Part shown: positions 1-13,100 of the stretch, piece by piece | How the letters are laid out: the number at the start of each line of letters is the position of its first letter | Numbering within the stretch: the stretch's first letter is position 1 | NCBI RefSeq assembly: GCF_000231055.2 | Contig: NZ_CM001466.1 | Span: 818,403 to 882,402 of the forward strand | Source: Saccharomonospora azurea NA-128 | GTDB taxonomy: Bacteria > Actinomycetota > Actinomycetes > Mycobacteriales > Pseudonocardiaceae | Direction: 5' to 3' | DNA: 64,000 nt | The notes under the pieces: model-generated | Told to the model about the DNA's origin: nothing | What the model saw: the letters and a program-made list of their open reading frames with translations, nothing else | The model's database searches: none | Made by a program: the position numbers and the translations under genes

Positions 1-1157
1 GCGACGTCCGTGCCGGCGACCTCCCTCTCCCGGGTGTGGCCCGCGTCGGGCCGGGCGAGGTCGGCGGGATTCGTCCGGGCCGGCGCCCCGACCGTCGTCG
101 TCCCGGCGATGGGCAGGCGAGTGCGCAGCCACGCGGCGAGGCGGTCCACCGAGCTGTGTTCGAAGAGCAGCGTCGGCGGGAGCGTGACGTCGAGGCGGCG
201 CTCCAGAGCGGTGACCACACGCAACAACGCCGCCGAGTCCAATCCCAGCTCGGAGAAGCCCGCCGTGCCCGGCACGCTCGCCGCGTCCACGCCCAGCTCG
301 GCGGCCAGAACCTCCCGCACGACGTCGGCCGGGTCGCCCTGCGGTTCCGGTGCCCCCGCGACGTTCCGCCGCGGTTCGACGCGTTTGCTGCTGAAGCGCC
401 GCAACGACGCGACCTGCTCGCCGTCCGGATCGAAGAAGTCCACGTTCACCGTCAGCAGGTCCCGGTCACCGGTCGGCTCCCCGGTCACGCGGGCCAGGCA
501 CCGCCCGCGCAACGGCCTCGCCACCGTGAAGGACTCGAAGCACAGGGGCAGGTAGAGCTCGCCGCGCGACTCGCCCAGCACCGCCCCCGCCGCGACCACA
601 GCCGCGTCCGCGAGTGCCGGGTGGACGAGGAAGTCGTCGGCCGCGGCGAGCTCCTCGGCGCCGGGGGCGAGGTCCAGCAGCAGCTCCGCCTCCGACTCGT
701 ACACCCGGCCCTGTGCGCGCATCACCCCCGAGTGGTCGACACCGACCTCACGAGCGCGCTGGTAGACGCTGTCGAGCGCGGTGCCGGCACCCGCTGCCGG
801 GAGCCGCGCCGTGTCGAGGCGGCCGTCGTAGCGGGTCCGCCGGGTCCGCCGCACCTGCACGGTGACGACGGTCGTGGGGTAGGTCGACGGCCGCACCGTG
901 ATGTCCACCCACCATCGGTCCCGTCCACCGTCGTCCGCGGACAACCGCACCGGCACCACGTCGTCCGGTCCGACGACCAGCGGGGCGTGGATACTCAGGT
1001 TGCTCAGCTCCAGCTCGCGGACGTCGTGCCCCTCCCGGGCGAACATCTGCAGGACGAGATCGACGTAGGCGAGCCCGGGCAGGACCGCGCGGCCGTCGAC
1101 CACGTGGCCCGCCACGATCGGATTGCGCTGCGAGAGAGCGAAGTCGGCGATCAGCAT
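1..1157 (-). CDS. trans-AT PKS, N-terminal fragment (DH-ACP), continues past left edge
   Basis: Only the first ~385 residues are present; the gene runs off the window. The protein opens directly with a PKS dehydratase: the HVVDGRAVLP motif (HxxxGxxxxP type) lies near residue 20. A second-half motif HPALADAAV follows near residue 180, where the usual Gln/His of DxxxQ/H is replaced by Val. An ACP follows with the phosphopantetheine serine in GLDSAAL (nt ~270-285). There is no KS: the preceding gene ends in a KS that lacks its catalytic His, so the two proteins together form KS0|DH-ACP, the second half of a split dehydrating bimodule. The start is the ATG at 1157, four bases after the upstream stop; the ATG overlapping that stop (1162) is closed after three codons. 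Confident as PKS; the rest of the protein is unseen. Confidence 0.9.
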   Translation of the reverse strand, partial: MLIADFALSQRNPIVAGHVVDGRAVLPGLAYVDLVLQMFAREGHDVRELELSNLSIHAPLVVGPDDVVPVRLSADDGGRDRWWVDITVRPSTYPTTVVTVQVRRTRRTRYDGRLDTARLPAAGAGTALDSVYQRAREVGVDHSGVMRAQGRVYESEAELLLDLAPGAEELAAADDFLVHPALADAAVVAAGAVLGESRGELYLPLCFESFTVARPLRGRCLARVTGEPTGDRDLLTVNVDFFDPDGEQVASLRRFSSKRVEPRRNVAGAPEPQGDPADVVREVLAAELGVDAASVPGTAGFSELGLDSAALLRVVTALERRLDVTLPPTLLFEHSSVDRLAAWLRTRLPIAGTTTVGAPARTNPADLARPDAGHTREREVAGTDV

Positions 1158-1161
1158 CGCA

Positions 1162-4100
1162 TCAGAACCTTTCCCAGAAGGTGGCGTCGGCGTGGCCGCC
1201 CGGCCGTGCCGGCACGGGTTCGTACCTTTCCCAGATCGAGGGCCTCGACCCTGCTCGTGACGTCGTGGGCCCGTCGCCCGTCCCGGCGGCCTCGCGCTGT
1301 CCGGCTCCGACGGTTCCGTCGACGTCTCCGCTCGTGGCGCGGGGCAGGCTCCGACGGTGCAGCACCGGCGGCGGGAGCGGGCTCCTGCGTGGCTCCGGAT
1401 GGTCCGACGGATCCCAGGCCTGCACGACGGCGGCGGCGTTGGCGCCCCCGTCGGCGAAGCAGTTGACCGCGGCGACCGGGCGCGCGCTGTCCCACCGGAC
1501 GACCTCCCGGGGAAACCACAGCGGTGAGGACTCCACGTCGAAGTGCTCCAACGGCTCGTGCCCGGACAGGCACGGGACACACGTGCCCCGGCTCACCATG
1601 AGCACGGTCTTGAGGAGTGCGGACATGCCCTCGGCACACAACGGGTGGCCGATGTTGGGCTTGATGGAACCGAGCGTGCACGGACGGTCGGAGGATCCTC
1701 GATACACCTCCTGGATGGCCTTGAGCTCCAGGAGATCGGTCACCGTGGAACCGGATCCGTTCGTCTCGACGTGGTCGACGTCCGCCGCCGACAGGCCGCT
1801 CGACGCCAGTGCGGCACGCAGCACCGACTTCAACGCGTCGAAGTTCGGTGCCGTCGGCCCGGCCGTGCGACCGTTGTTGTTCACCGCGATCCCGCGGAGC
1901 ACGGCGTGGACGCGGTCGCCGTCCCGGAGCGCGGCGTCGACGGTCTTCAGCAGAACCAGGCCACAGGCGTCACCGAGCACGACCCCGTCGGCCCGGCGGT
2001 CGAACACGTGGAACTCCGGTGCCGCGCTGAGGATTCCCCGCTTGCGCATCCCGTTGTGGGCGGCGGCACTGGTGAGCAGGCTGACCGAGCCGACGATGGC
2101 GGACTCGATCTCCCCGGATCGCAACGCCTGCACCGCGAGGTGCACGGCGGACAGCGCGGAGGAACACGCCGTGTCGACGACGACGCTCGGGCCGTGCAGA
2201 TCGAGGAACTGCGACAGGTTGGCCGCCAGGTAGTTCTGCCCCACGGCGCGGATGGATTCCGGCGGTTCGGTTTCCGCGCGGGCCTTACCGCGAGCACCCA
2301 CGTACACGCCGGTCCGCCCGCCGCGCAGTTCCGCGGGCGAGTAGCCCGCGTGGGCGACGAGTGCCGCGCACTCCTCGAGCAGCACGAGGGCCTGGCGGTC
2401 CATCACCGCGGCTTCCTCCAGCGGGATGCCGAAGTAGTCCGGATCCCACTCCGTGACCTCCGGAAGCAGCGCGGCGTGGTCCTCGGGGTGGGCCTCCCAC
2501 CGGCCCGCCGGGATCCGCTCGATCGCGGTGCGCCCGTCGACGAGCGTCTCCCAGTAGGCCTCCAGATCGCCGCCCGGAGGGAACCGGCCGGACAGTCCGA
2601 CGATCGCGATCGCGTCGCCCGGCACCCACGCCTTCTCGACGGCCGTACCCCGCTCCGGTACCTGTTCCGCCGAGGGTGCGGCGATCGGGCGCGGGGGCGC
2701 GGGCGCCACGTCCGGCTCCCGAGGGACCCCCGCGTCGGGTGCCGCCGCGAACGGCGCACCGGAGCCGGCCTCGGACCGGGGCTCCGCTCCACCCACGGCG
2801 TCGACCAGCTCGGCTCCGTAGGTCTCGGTGAGCCAGGCGGCAAGGTCGTCGAAGGTCGGGTACTCGTAGAGCGCCGACGGATCGATCGGCTCGCTGACCT
2901 CGCGGTTGATGGGCTGCAAGACCTGTGCCAGGAGGATGGAGTCGACGCCCAGTTCGTGGAACGGCACGTCGGCGTCCAGCTGCTCGACGTCCATCCGCAA
3001 CTCGTCGGCGAAGGTGCGCACCAGCCACGCTCGCACCGCCTGCACCGGGGCGACCGAGGTGCCCTGAGGCGCCCCGTCGGCAGTCGGCACCGCCCTGGCG
3101 ACACGGGTCTCCCGCGGGGGCTCGCCCCCGCCGTCGACCGCGGGCGCCGACGAGGGCCGACGTTCGAGCAGCGTCTCGGGACGCCACCGCCGTCGGTCGG
3201 GGACGGCGGGAAGCACCACGGGCCCGAGGTCGTGGGCGAGGATGTGGTCCAGCATGCGCAGGCCCTCGGCATCCGAGTGACTGCCCAGGCCCGTCGCGTG
3301 GTAGATCGGGGTCGTCATCTCCCCGAACCCGCTCTCGGCCCAGCTGGACCACTGGATGCTCACCATCGGCGTGCGTGGCGGCTGCGCGGCCGCCACGAAG
3401 TCCAGGTAGGCGTTCGCGGCGGCGTAGTCGCAGTTCGCCGCTCCGAGAGCGGGAATCGCCGAGGCGGTCGAGGAGAAGAGGACGAAGAACCGCAGCGGTT
3501 GGTCGGCGAGGCACGCCCGCAGCACCCGCAACCCGGCCACCTTCGGCTCCGCCACGCGGCGGAACGCGTCGAGCGGCTTGCGGACGAACGCCGGATTGTC
3601 GGCGTCCCCGGCACCGGCGGCGTGCAGCACACCACCGATGGGCCCGTGTTCGCGGACCACTTCCCGCACCAACTCCTCCACGGCCCGGGCGTCGGCCAAC
3701 GGCGTCGTCACCACGCGCACCGTGGCTCCGGCCTCCTCGACGGCGCGCACGGCGGCCACCCGCCGCGCCTCGACCGAGTCCCGGCCCGCGTACTCGGGCC
3801 AGCGCTCCCGCGGCGGCAACGCCTCCCGGCCCGTCAGCACCACCGTGCGGACGCCGTAGCGCTCGACGAAGTGCCGGGCGCACCGCGCTCCCAGACCCCG
3901 GGTGCCACCGGTGACCAGCAACACGTGGTCCGCGGGGAACGGCGCGGGTGTCTCGGTGGTCCCTTCCACCGCGTCCTCCCGCAGCACGGGCACGTGCCGG
4001 ACGCCGTCCCGGTAGCAGACGGCGGGTTCCTCTCCGGCGGAGGCGTACTCGGTCCCGATCTGACGCGCGAGGTCCTCCGCCGCCGCGCACGCGATGTCGG

Positions 4101-7100
4101 TGTCGACGTGCCGGGAACGCAGGTGGGCGTACTCGCTCTGCAGAGCCCGGTACAGACCGGCGCGGGAGGCTCCGGCGAGGTTCACGGCGACGCCACCGAA
4201 CGACTCCAGACGCGTGGTCACGCACAGGACTCGTGGGTCGTCCCGGCGGCCGAGCTCGACGAAGTGCTGCAGCTCACGCAGCCACGGTCCGTACTCGTCC
4301 GCCGCCTCCGTTCCACAACCGACCAGGTCGATCCAGCCGTCGACCTTCTCCCAGCGCGGTTCGGGCAGCCCGGCGAGTGCGTCGACGTCCCGCACGATCA
4401 CCTCGTACCCGGGCGGCAGGTGCCGGTCGAGCGCCCAGGCGACGTCCCTCGTCTGCGCGGTGGCCAGCACCACGACGCGACGCCGGGTCCCATCGGACGG
4501 CGACGGCGACTCCGCCGCGACCGGGCTCGGACGCCATTCCCGGACGAGGTACGCGGGACGGCGTTCCGGCTCCGCTGCGCGGGAAGCAGCACGGGAACCG
4601 GCCTCCCGCTCCGCCGGCGCACCGCGGCGCATGCCCGCCGTCGTCGGCAGCCAGTAACGCTGCCGGGCGAACGGGTAGGTGGGTGCGCTGATCCGGCGCG
4701 GCAGCGCGGCGGCACCGTAGGAAGCGGCCCAGTCGACGTCGATCCCCCGAGCCCACGCCCTGGCCAGCTTGTCGACGGCACCCGCAGCCAGCCAACCTCG
4801 GAGAACCTCCTGATAGGCCTCGTCCTCGGTGAGCAGAGCCCTGACGTCGCGATCCGCCTTCGCGTTGCCGCAGTACACCCCCACCGCCTCGTCGCCGTTC
4901 ACCACTGCGGAGAGCTGCGCGATCAGCTCGTCCACGTCGTGCGCGACGAAGGCGGCCCGCTCGGGCATGGGCACCCGGCCGACCTGGAACGTGTAGGCGA
5001 GCTCCCTCAGCGCGGGGCCCGCCGTGTGCTCTCCGGGCCAGGCGTGCTCGACGACGCCGTCGAGACGACGCGCCGCCACCAGGTCGCCGAGCCTCAGTTC
5101 GACCCCCGCGACCTCCTCGATGCGGTCCCGCAGGGTCGCGAGGTGCACGGGGTCCACCCCGTATTCCGACCAGTCGGCGCGGGCGTCCACCTGAGACTCG
5201 TCGACCCCGAGGACGTCGGCGAGCTCGGCGCGCAACAACCGCGCGGCGTCCGGCTGACGCGTCGTCCGGAGGAAGGCGAGCAGACGGCCTGCGTACTCCC
5301 GGAGCCGGTCGGGGTCCTGCGCCGACAACGGGACGACGAACGGTCCGCCGGCCGACTCGGCTGCCTGCGGGCGGTCGGCCGCCGCCGGGAACTCCTCCAG
5401 CACCAGGTGAGCGCTCGACCCGGTCGCGCCGATGTTGCTGACGCCCGCGCGCCGCGGCCTGCCCGGCTCCCCCGTCCACGGCTGCAGTTCCCGTTGCACC
5501 CGGAACGGTGTCGTCTCGAGGGTGAGGTGGGGATTCAGCGGCTCGGTGTGGAGTGTGGGCACGAGCATCCGGTGGTGCAGTTGGAGGATCGTCTTGGTGA
5601 GTGCCGCGACCCCGGCCGCACCCTCCGCGTGCCCCATGTTCGACTTCACCGACCCGAGCGCGCAGAACTGCGTCGCGTCGGTGCCACGGCGGAACGCCCG
5701 GGACAGGCCCTCCACCTCGATCGGATCGCCGAGCGAGGTACCCGCCGCGTGCGCCTCGACGTAGGAGATCGTGCTCGGGTCGACCCCGGCGTCCTCGATC
5801 GCCCTGGCCACCACGTCGGCCTGCCCGACCGGGCTCGGCACGGTCACACCGCTCGTCGTCCCACCGTGTCCGGCGGCACTGCCCCGGATCACCGCGTACA
5901 CGTGGTCGCCGTCGCGGAGGGCGTCGGCCAGTGGCTTGAGCACCACGGCGCCCACGCCCTCGGCGGAGACGTAGCCGTCCCCTCCCGCCCCGAACGAGTG
6001 GCACACCCCGTCGCTGGAGTGCATGTTGGCCATGCCGTAGGTGAGGTACTTGCCCGGGTGCAGCGACAGGTTCACGCCACCGGCGATCGCGACCCTGCTC
6101 TCCCCCGTCCGCAGGCTCTGCACGGCCAGGTGCACGGAGGTCAGTGCCGACGAGCACAGCGTGTCGGTCGTGATGCTCGGACCGTGGAAGTCGCAGAAGA
6201 AGGACACCCGGTTGGCGATCTGCCCCTGGTTGAGCACCAGCGGTACGTGGGCCCCGTCGGCGATGGCGTCCGCGCCCAGCAGCAGGTAGTCGTGCTGCAT
6301 GACACCCGCGAACACACCGACGTGCTTGCGTCCGTCCGGTCCGGTCGGCGGGCAGAGCGTCGCGGGCGTGTACCCCGCGTCCTCGACGGCCGTCCAGCAG
6401 GTCTCCAGGAAGAGCCGCTCCTGCGGGTCCATCCCCTCGGCTTCACGCGGGCTGATGCGGAACAGCGCGGCGTCGAAGCAGTCGACGTTCTCGAGGAACC
6501 CGCCCCACTTCGAGATACCGCGCCCGCTCGGACCACGGACGTCGGCGAACTCGTCGACGGACCATCGGTCCCGGGGGACCTCGCTGATGGTGTTCCGGCC
6601 CTCCCGCAGGACGCGCCAGAATGCCTCGACATCGCCCGCACCCGGGTAGCGTCCGCTCAGCCCGATGACCGCCACCGCGCCGTCGTCCCGGGGGCTCGGG
6701 GTGGGAGGCTCCACCCGGCCGACCGGGGCTGTCCGCTCGACCACGCGCGTCGTCGGTCGAGCGGGGTCGCCGCCGAACGCCGCCGGGTAGGTCTCGGTGA
6801 GATGCCGGGCGAGATCGCGGATGGTCGCGTACTCGAAGGGCAGCGTCGGCGGCAGCGGCGCGCCGACGGCGCGCTCCAGCTCCGAGACCAGCTCCAGGAC
6901 CTGCAGCGACTGCAGTCCCAGCTCGTAGTAGCCCACACCCGCGTCGATCTCGTCACGGGGCACACCGAGGCGCGAGGCGACGAGGTCGCGCAGAACCGCC
7001 TCGGCCTCGCCGGCGGCAGGCGCCGCGGGCCCGGTGGAGCGTGGTGCCGGGGTGGCCGAAGTGGCAGGCACCTCGGGACGGACCAGCTTGCTGGACAGCC

Positions 7101-10100
7101 GGTCGAGCACCGCGAGCTGCCGTCCCTCGTCGTCGAACAGCTCGATCGTCAGGTGGACGAGCTCGTGTCGGCGTCCGACCGTGTCGAGGCGGACCCGCGC
7201 GTGACACCGGCTCGGAAGCGGGCCCACGGAGCGGAACGACGCGAGGTGGATGGGCAGGAAGAAGCCGCCGTGCAGGCGCGCCGCGTCGCGGAACAGTGGT
7301 CCGGCCGCGATGGCGACGCCGTCGAGCAGGGCCGGGTGGAACAAATACGCGTCGGCCTTCGCCTCCTCACCCAGCTCCACCGTGGCGATCAGGTGCGTCC
7401 GGTCGCGATAGACCCGCCCTTCGGCCCGGATCACGCCCGCGTGTGTGAGACCGTGCGCGGCGTGGGCGGCGTACGCCTCGTCGAGCGTGAAGTCCGGAGC
7501 CCCGGTCGGGGGCACTATCGAGCCGGACGGCACCGGCTCCTCCGCGCGGACGACCTCGACGGTGGCGTAGACCCGGCCCGGGCGCCGCTCGTCCGCGACC
7601 TCGACGTGCCAGCCGTCGCTCGGCGAACCCGTCGCCACGATCGCGACGTCGACCGGCTCGTCGGCGACCGCCAGCGGCCGCAGGATCGTGAGATCGCGCA
7701 GTTCCCAGTCCTCGGGCTCGTAGCCCCGGTCGGCGAAGAGCCGGAAGGCGAGGTCGAGGTAGGCCATGGCGGGCAGCAGCCGCTCGCCACGCATCCGATG
7801 TCCGGCGACGAGAGGATGCTCCGGGGTCAAGGTCACGCGTTGGCGTAATCCGGTCTGCGCCATCTGCTCCACCGCTTCCGGCCGGTCGTCGTATCCACGG
7901 GTGTCGGGGTTCGGCGCCGGTCGGGCACCGATGTACCTGCGATCGAGAGCGGGCACGGCCACGGGTGTGCGGACCGCGTCGTCGGGCCGCCGGTCCTGCC
8001 ACGCCTCCAGCACCGCGTGGGCGTTGGTGCCTCCGTCGGCGAAGCAGTTGAGCGCCGCGCACCGGGTCCCCGGCCAGTCCCGCGCCTCCCGGTCGAACCG
8101 GAACGGAGAGCCGGCGAGGTCGAAGTGCTCCGGAGGCTCCTGGCCGGAGAGGAACGGCACGACACGCCCGTGGTGGAGCATCAACACGACCTTGAGCAGG
8201 CCGGCGATCCCCTCGGCGCACAGGGGGTGCCCGATGTTGGGTTTGATCGACCCGAGTCCGCAGGGCTCGGCGGAGTCCGCCCGGTACACCGAGGAGACGG
8301 CCTTGAGTTCCAGCAGGTCGGTCACCACCGAACCGGACCCGTTCGCCTCGATGTATCCGATGTCGTCGGCCCGTTTCCCACTGGCCCGTAGGCCTTCCTC
8401 CAGCACCTGCCGCTGCGCGGCGATGTTCGGCGTGGCGGGCCCGGCCGTGCGGCCGTCGTTGTTGACCGCGAGCCCGCGCAACACCGCGTACACCCGGTCG
8501 CTGTCGGCGAGCGCCCGCTCCAGCGGCTTCACGAGGACCAGGCCAGCCCCCTCGCCGAGGACCACACCGTCCGCCCGGCGGTCGAAGACGTGGAAGTCCC
8601 CGGCGCCGAGCAGGCCGCGCCGCCCGAACACGCGATACGCGTGGTCGGTGTTGTGGAGGCTGACACCACCGACGACGGCGGCCTCGACGGTCCCCGCACG
8701 CAACGCGTCCACGGCCATGCTCAGGGCGACCAGCGCCGACGAACACGCCGTGTCCACCACCACACTCGGCCCGCGCAGGTCGAAGAAGTGCGACACGTTG
8801 GCCGCGAGGTAGTTCTGCCCGACCGCCACGATGGGATTGCGGGTGCGCCGCAACACCTCCTCGTCCGGAACGTGGTGGGCCCGCCCGCCCACGTACACAC
8901 CCGTCCGGCTGCCCTTGAGGTCGGTGTGCTGGTACCCGGCGTGCGCGAGAAGCTCCAGCGACAGCTCCAGCAGCAGCATGGCCTGCGGGTCCATCGCCTC
9001 GGCATCCGCGGAGGACAGCAGGAAGAACTCCGGGTCGAACTCGCGGTACCCGTCGATGAACGCGGCCGGGTGGCCGGGCCCCCACATGTCACCCCGAGAC
9101 TCCGGGACCGTGCCGATGGCCGATCGGCCGTCGCTCAGCAGCCGCCAGTACTCCTCGATGTCGGACGCGCCGGGCAGGCGGCAGGCCATACCGACCACGG
9201 CGATGTCCAGGCCGCTCGACGCGTCGTCCACTGTGGCGGGAGCCGGCTCGGAGAGGACCCGCGCCGAGACCGTGGGCGTGGTCCGGGCCGCGGCGACGGT
9301 CTCGGTGGCGGCAGCATCGTCGGTGTCTTCGGTGTCCCCGGCGTCGTCCGGCTCGCCATCGAACGCGGCCAGCACCGCCGTGGGATGTTCCTGCACGAGC
9401 CACGCCGTGAACCTGTCGATCGACGAGTGCTCCAGCAGGGCCGACGGGTCGAGCTCGGTGTCGAGACGCCGGGCCACGGTGCCGAGCAGCTGCGTCACCA
9501 TGATCGAATCGAGGCCGTAGTCCTCGATCGGGACCTCGGCGTCCAGCTCGTGCGCCTCGAAGTGCAGTTCGTCCGCGAACAGCTCCACCATCCAGTCGGA
9601 CAACGCCACCCGCACGCGTTCCGGCACGCCTGTCGGCGCGGGCGACGGTGATCGGCTGGGCTCGGGGTTCGCCGTCGGGTTCGTCGGCTCGGCACTCACC
9701 GCAGCGGCGGTGCGGCGCAGCAGTTCCCCGGGCCGCCACGCCGAGTCGTCGTCGACCACGGCGGGCAGCACCACGCGCCCGTGCCGCCCATCGAGGACGG
9801 TGTCGAGCAACGCGAGCCCGTCGTCGTCGGTCAACGCGGCCATGCCCGTACTGCGGAACGCCGCGCCGCGCACCTCGCCCATGCCGGTGTCCTTCCAGCT
9901 GGGCCACTGCACACTGACCAGCGGCACCGCATGCGCCCGCGACTGGGCCGCGTAGTCGAGGTGCGCGTTGGCCATCGCGTAGTCGAGCTGCCCCGCGGCG
10001 AGCGTCGGGACCGCCGAGGCCACCGAGGAGAACAGCACGGCGAACCGCAGTGCGCGTCCCTCCACGGCGGACAGCAGCGCGTCGAGTCCCTCGACCTTCG

Positions 10101-13100
10101 GTCGCAGGACCGCCCGCACGTCCTCGACGGACTTGCGCACGAACGCGGGATTGTTCCGGTCGACCGTTCCCGCGCAGTGCAGAAGACCCGCGATGGGGCC
10201 GAGCTCGTCCTCGACCTCCCGCACGGCCGCCACCACGGCAGCCGGGTCGGACAGCGGGACCGACAGCGCGCGAACCTCGACGCCCTGTGCCGCGAGGTCC
10301 AGCAGTCCCCGCACCTTGGCGGCCGGCGCGTCCGTGCCCTGGGCCAGCTCCTCCCACCGGTCGGGCGGCGGGAGCGGTTGGCGGCCGGTCACCACGACCC
10401 TGCGCACACCGTGCCGTCGGACGAGGTGTCGCGCGGCGAGCAGCCCCAGACCGCGCGTTCCGCCGGTCACCCACAGGACCTCGTCCGGATTCCACTGCAC
10501 AGGCTCAGTGGGCTCGGCGGCGGCCACGTCCGTCAGCGTCGCGGCGAAACGCACACCCCGCCGGTGACTCACCTCGCCGAGCGGACCCGGATCGGCGAGC
10601 TCGGCGAGCACGACGCGGACCGCCGAGTCGTCGTCCAGGCCCGGTTCGAGGTCCACGTGGCGCGACCGCAGCCGCCGGTACTCCCCTTGCAGCGAGCGGT
10701 ACAGCGCCGCCTCGCTCCCGCCCGTCCGGGCGGACGCACCCGAAGCGCCCTCCGGCTGTTCGAGGCCCCAGGTCACGCCGAGGGCCAGCAGTTGCGGCGA
10801 CCGGGTGAGGAGGTCCTGGACCCAGGGCAGCCACCGCGCGAGGTCCTGCCGGGTACGGCGGTCCTCGCCGATGAGGTCGACCACGGCAGCGAAGGTGTCG
10901 CCGGCGGGTGGGGAATCCGGGGTGGGCAGCCGGAACACGACGCTGCCGGGCAGGTGCGCCCGCAGGAGTGTGGCGAGTCCCGCCGTGCGGTCGTCGGCGA
11001 GGATAGCGACCCGGCCGGGCAGCTCCCCGTCCTGCCACGGTTCGACCGACCACTGCTTGGCCAGGACTCGGAACCGGCTCGGCGTGGAGGCCTGGGGCGG
11101 CAGCTGTGGCGCGGCGTGCGGCAGCGGGACGTCGAGCCAGCACCGCTGCCTGGCGAAGGGATACGTGGGAAGCGACTCCGGAGCGGGGAGCGGATCGTCG
11201 TCGGAGCGCCGGTAGAGCCGATCCCAGTCCACCTCTCCGCCGTCGAGCCAGTGCCGCGCCAGCTCCTCCAGCGGGACCCCGACGGGGTCCAGCGGTGTGC
11301 CCGCGTCGGGGCGGCCCGCCGTTCCCGTGACGGCGGTCGAGGCCGGCTCCCCGGCCCTGAACGAGCGCAGGGCGTCGAGCAGGTCACTCCGGTCGCGGAA
11401 CGGGATGGCCAGCCGGTGAAGCATCGCCTCCCGCCCCACCTGAAGGGTCCGGGCCAGGCGCACCGGGTCGACGTCGGTGTCACCGAGGAACTCCTCCATG
11501 CGCTCGACGTAGGCGCGCAACCGTTCGGCGTCCCGCGCGGACAGCACGAACAGCAGGCGCTCGGGCCGCACCACGGCGGTTCGCGGGGTCCCCACGTACT
11601 CCTCCAGCACGAGGTGGGCGTTGCTGCCTCCGGCCCCGAAGGAGCTCACCCCGGCGGCGCGCGGCATCTCCCGCCCCGAGCGGTCCACCGCTGCCGGCCA
11701 CGGAGCGAGGGTTCGCTGGACCTCGAACGGCGTGGCCTCGAAGTCGATGTTCGGGTTCGCGGGGTCGGCGTGCAGCGACGGCACGAGCTGTCGGTGCCGC
11801 AGCTGGAGCAGCACCTTCGTCACCGCGGCGATCCCGGCCGCCGACTCGGCGTGCCCGATGTTCGACTTGACCGAGCCGACCGCCCGCCTGGTCGACGGGT
11901 CGCCGACGTCGGCGAACGCCCTGGCCAGCCCGCTGATCTCGACCGGGTCGCCCAGGGCGGTGCCGGTCCCGTGCGCCTCGACGTAGGTGATCGCGCGGGG
12001 ATCGACGCCCGAACGCCGCAGTGCCTCCCCGATCACCTCCCCCTGGGACCGCGGGTTGGGAACGCTGTAGCCCTTGCTCGCGCCCCCGTGGTTCACCGCG
12101 GACGCCTTGACCACCGCGAGGATCCGGTCGCCGTCACGCTCCGCCGCGGACAACCTCTTCAGAAGCACGGCGCCCGAGCCCTCGCCCGGGACGTAGCCGT
12201 CGCCTCCCTCGCCGAAGCTGCGGCACCTGCCGTCGGTGGACAGGAAGCCCCGCTGGCTGAGCTGGAGGTACTTCAGCGGGTGACTCGACACGTTGACGCC
12301 ACCGGCGACGGCGAGGTCGCAGTCTCCGTTGCGGATCGCCTGCACACCGAGGTGGATCGTCACGAGCGACGACGAGCACATCGTGTCGAGCGCGATGCTC
12401 GGGCCGGTGAATCCGAAGAAGTAGGACGCCCGGTTCGCCACCGACGCGTACGACGACGACGGCGCGACACCCGTGCCGTCGAGCGTCTCCGCCACCCCGT
12501 GCAACTGGTAGTGGCCGTACATCATGCCGACGAACACGCCCGTCGTGGCCCCGGCCAACGACCGGCGGGTGTACCCGGCGTCCTCCAGCACCTCCCACAC
12601 CGTCTGGAGGAAGAGGCGTTCCTGCGGGTCCAGGTGCTCCGCCTCGATCTTCGACATGCGGAACAGCATCGGGTCGAACTTGTCCACATCGGACAGGAAG
12701 CCGCCCCACTTCGAGTAGGCCTTGCCGAGCGCACCCTTCTCCGGGTCGAAGTAGCGGGAGTGGTCCCACCGGTCGGCGGGCACCTCCTCGATGCAGTCCC
12801 TGCCCTCGGCGAGGTTGCGCCAGAACCGACGCAGGTCGTCGGCCTTCGGATAGCGTCCCGCCACACCGATGATCGCGATGTCCTCGTCCCGACGTTCGTG
12901 GGCGGGCACGTCCGCCCGCACCGAGACGGTCGCCGTGGCCGCCGGAAGCGCGGTACGGCGCTCGTCCCGCCGGTCGTCGCCGGACTCCACCGGGACGGTC
13001 GCCGGGACCTCCGGAATCTCCGTGCGGCGCTCCTCCGATGCCGCTTCGTCCTCGGCCGGGTCCCCGAGGGCTGCCGCCAGCTCGCGCGGGTACCGCTGCG

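Noticed and set aside
1543..7848. Very long plus-strand open frame opposite the giant PKS (also 9781-15804 and 15925-21042)
   Set aside because: They are antisense to clear KS/KR/DH domains, are rich in Arg/His/Gly/Pro without any domain resemblance, and are the expected consequence of extreme GC bias in the third codon position.
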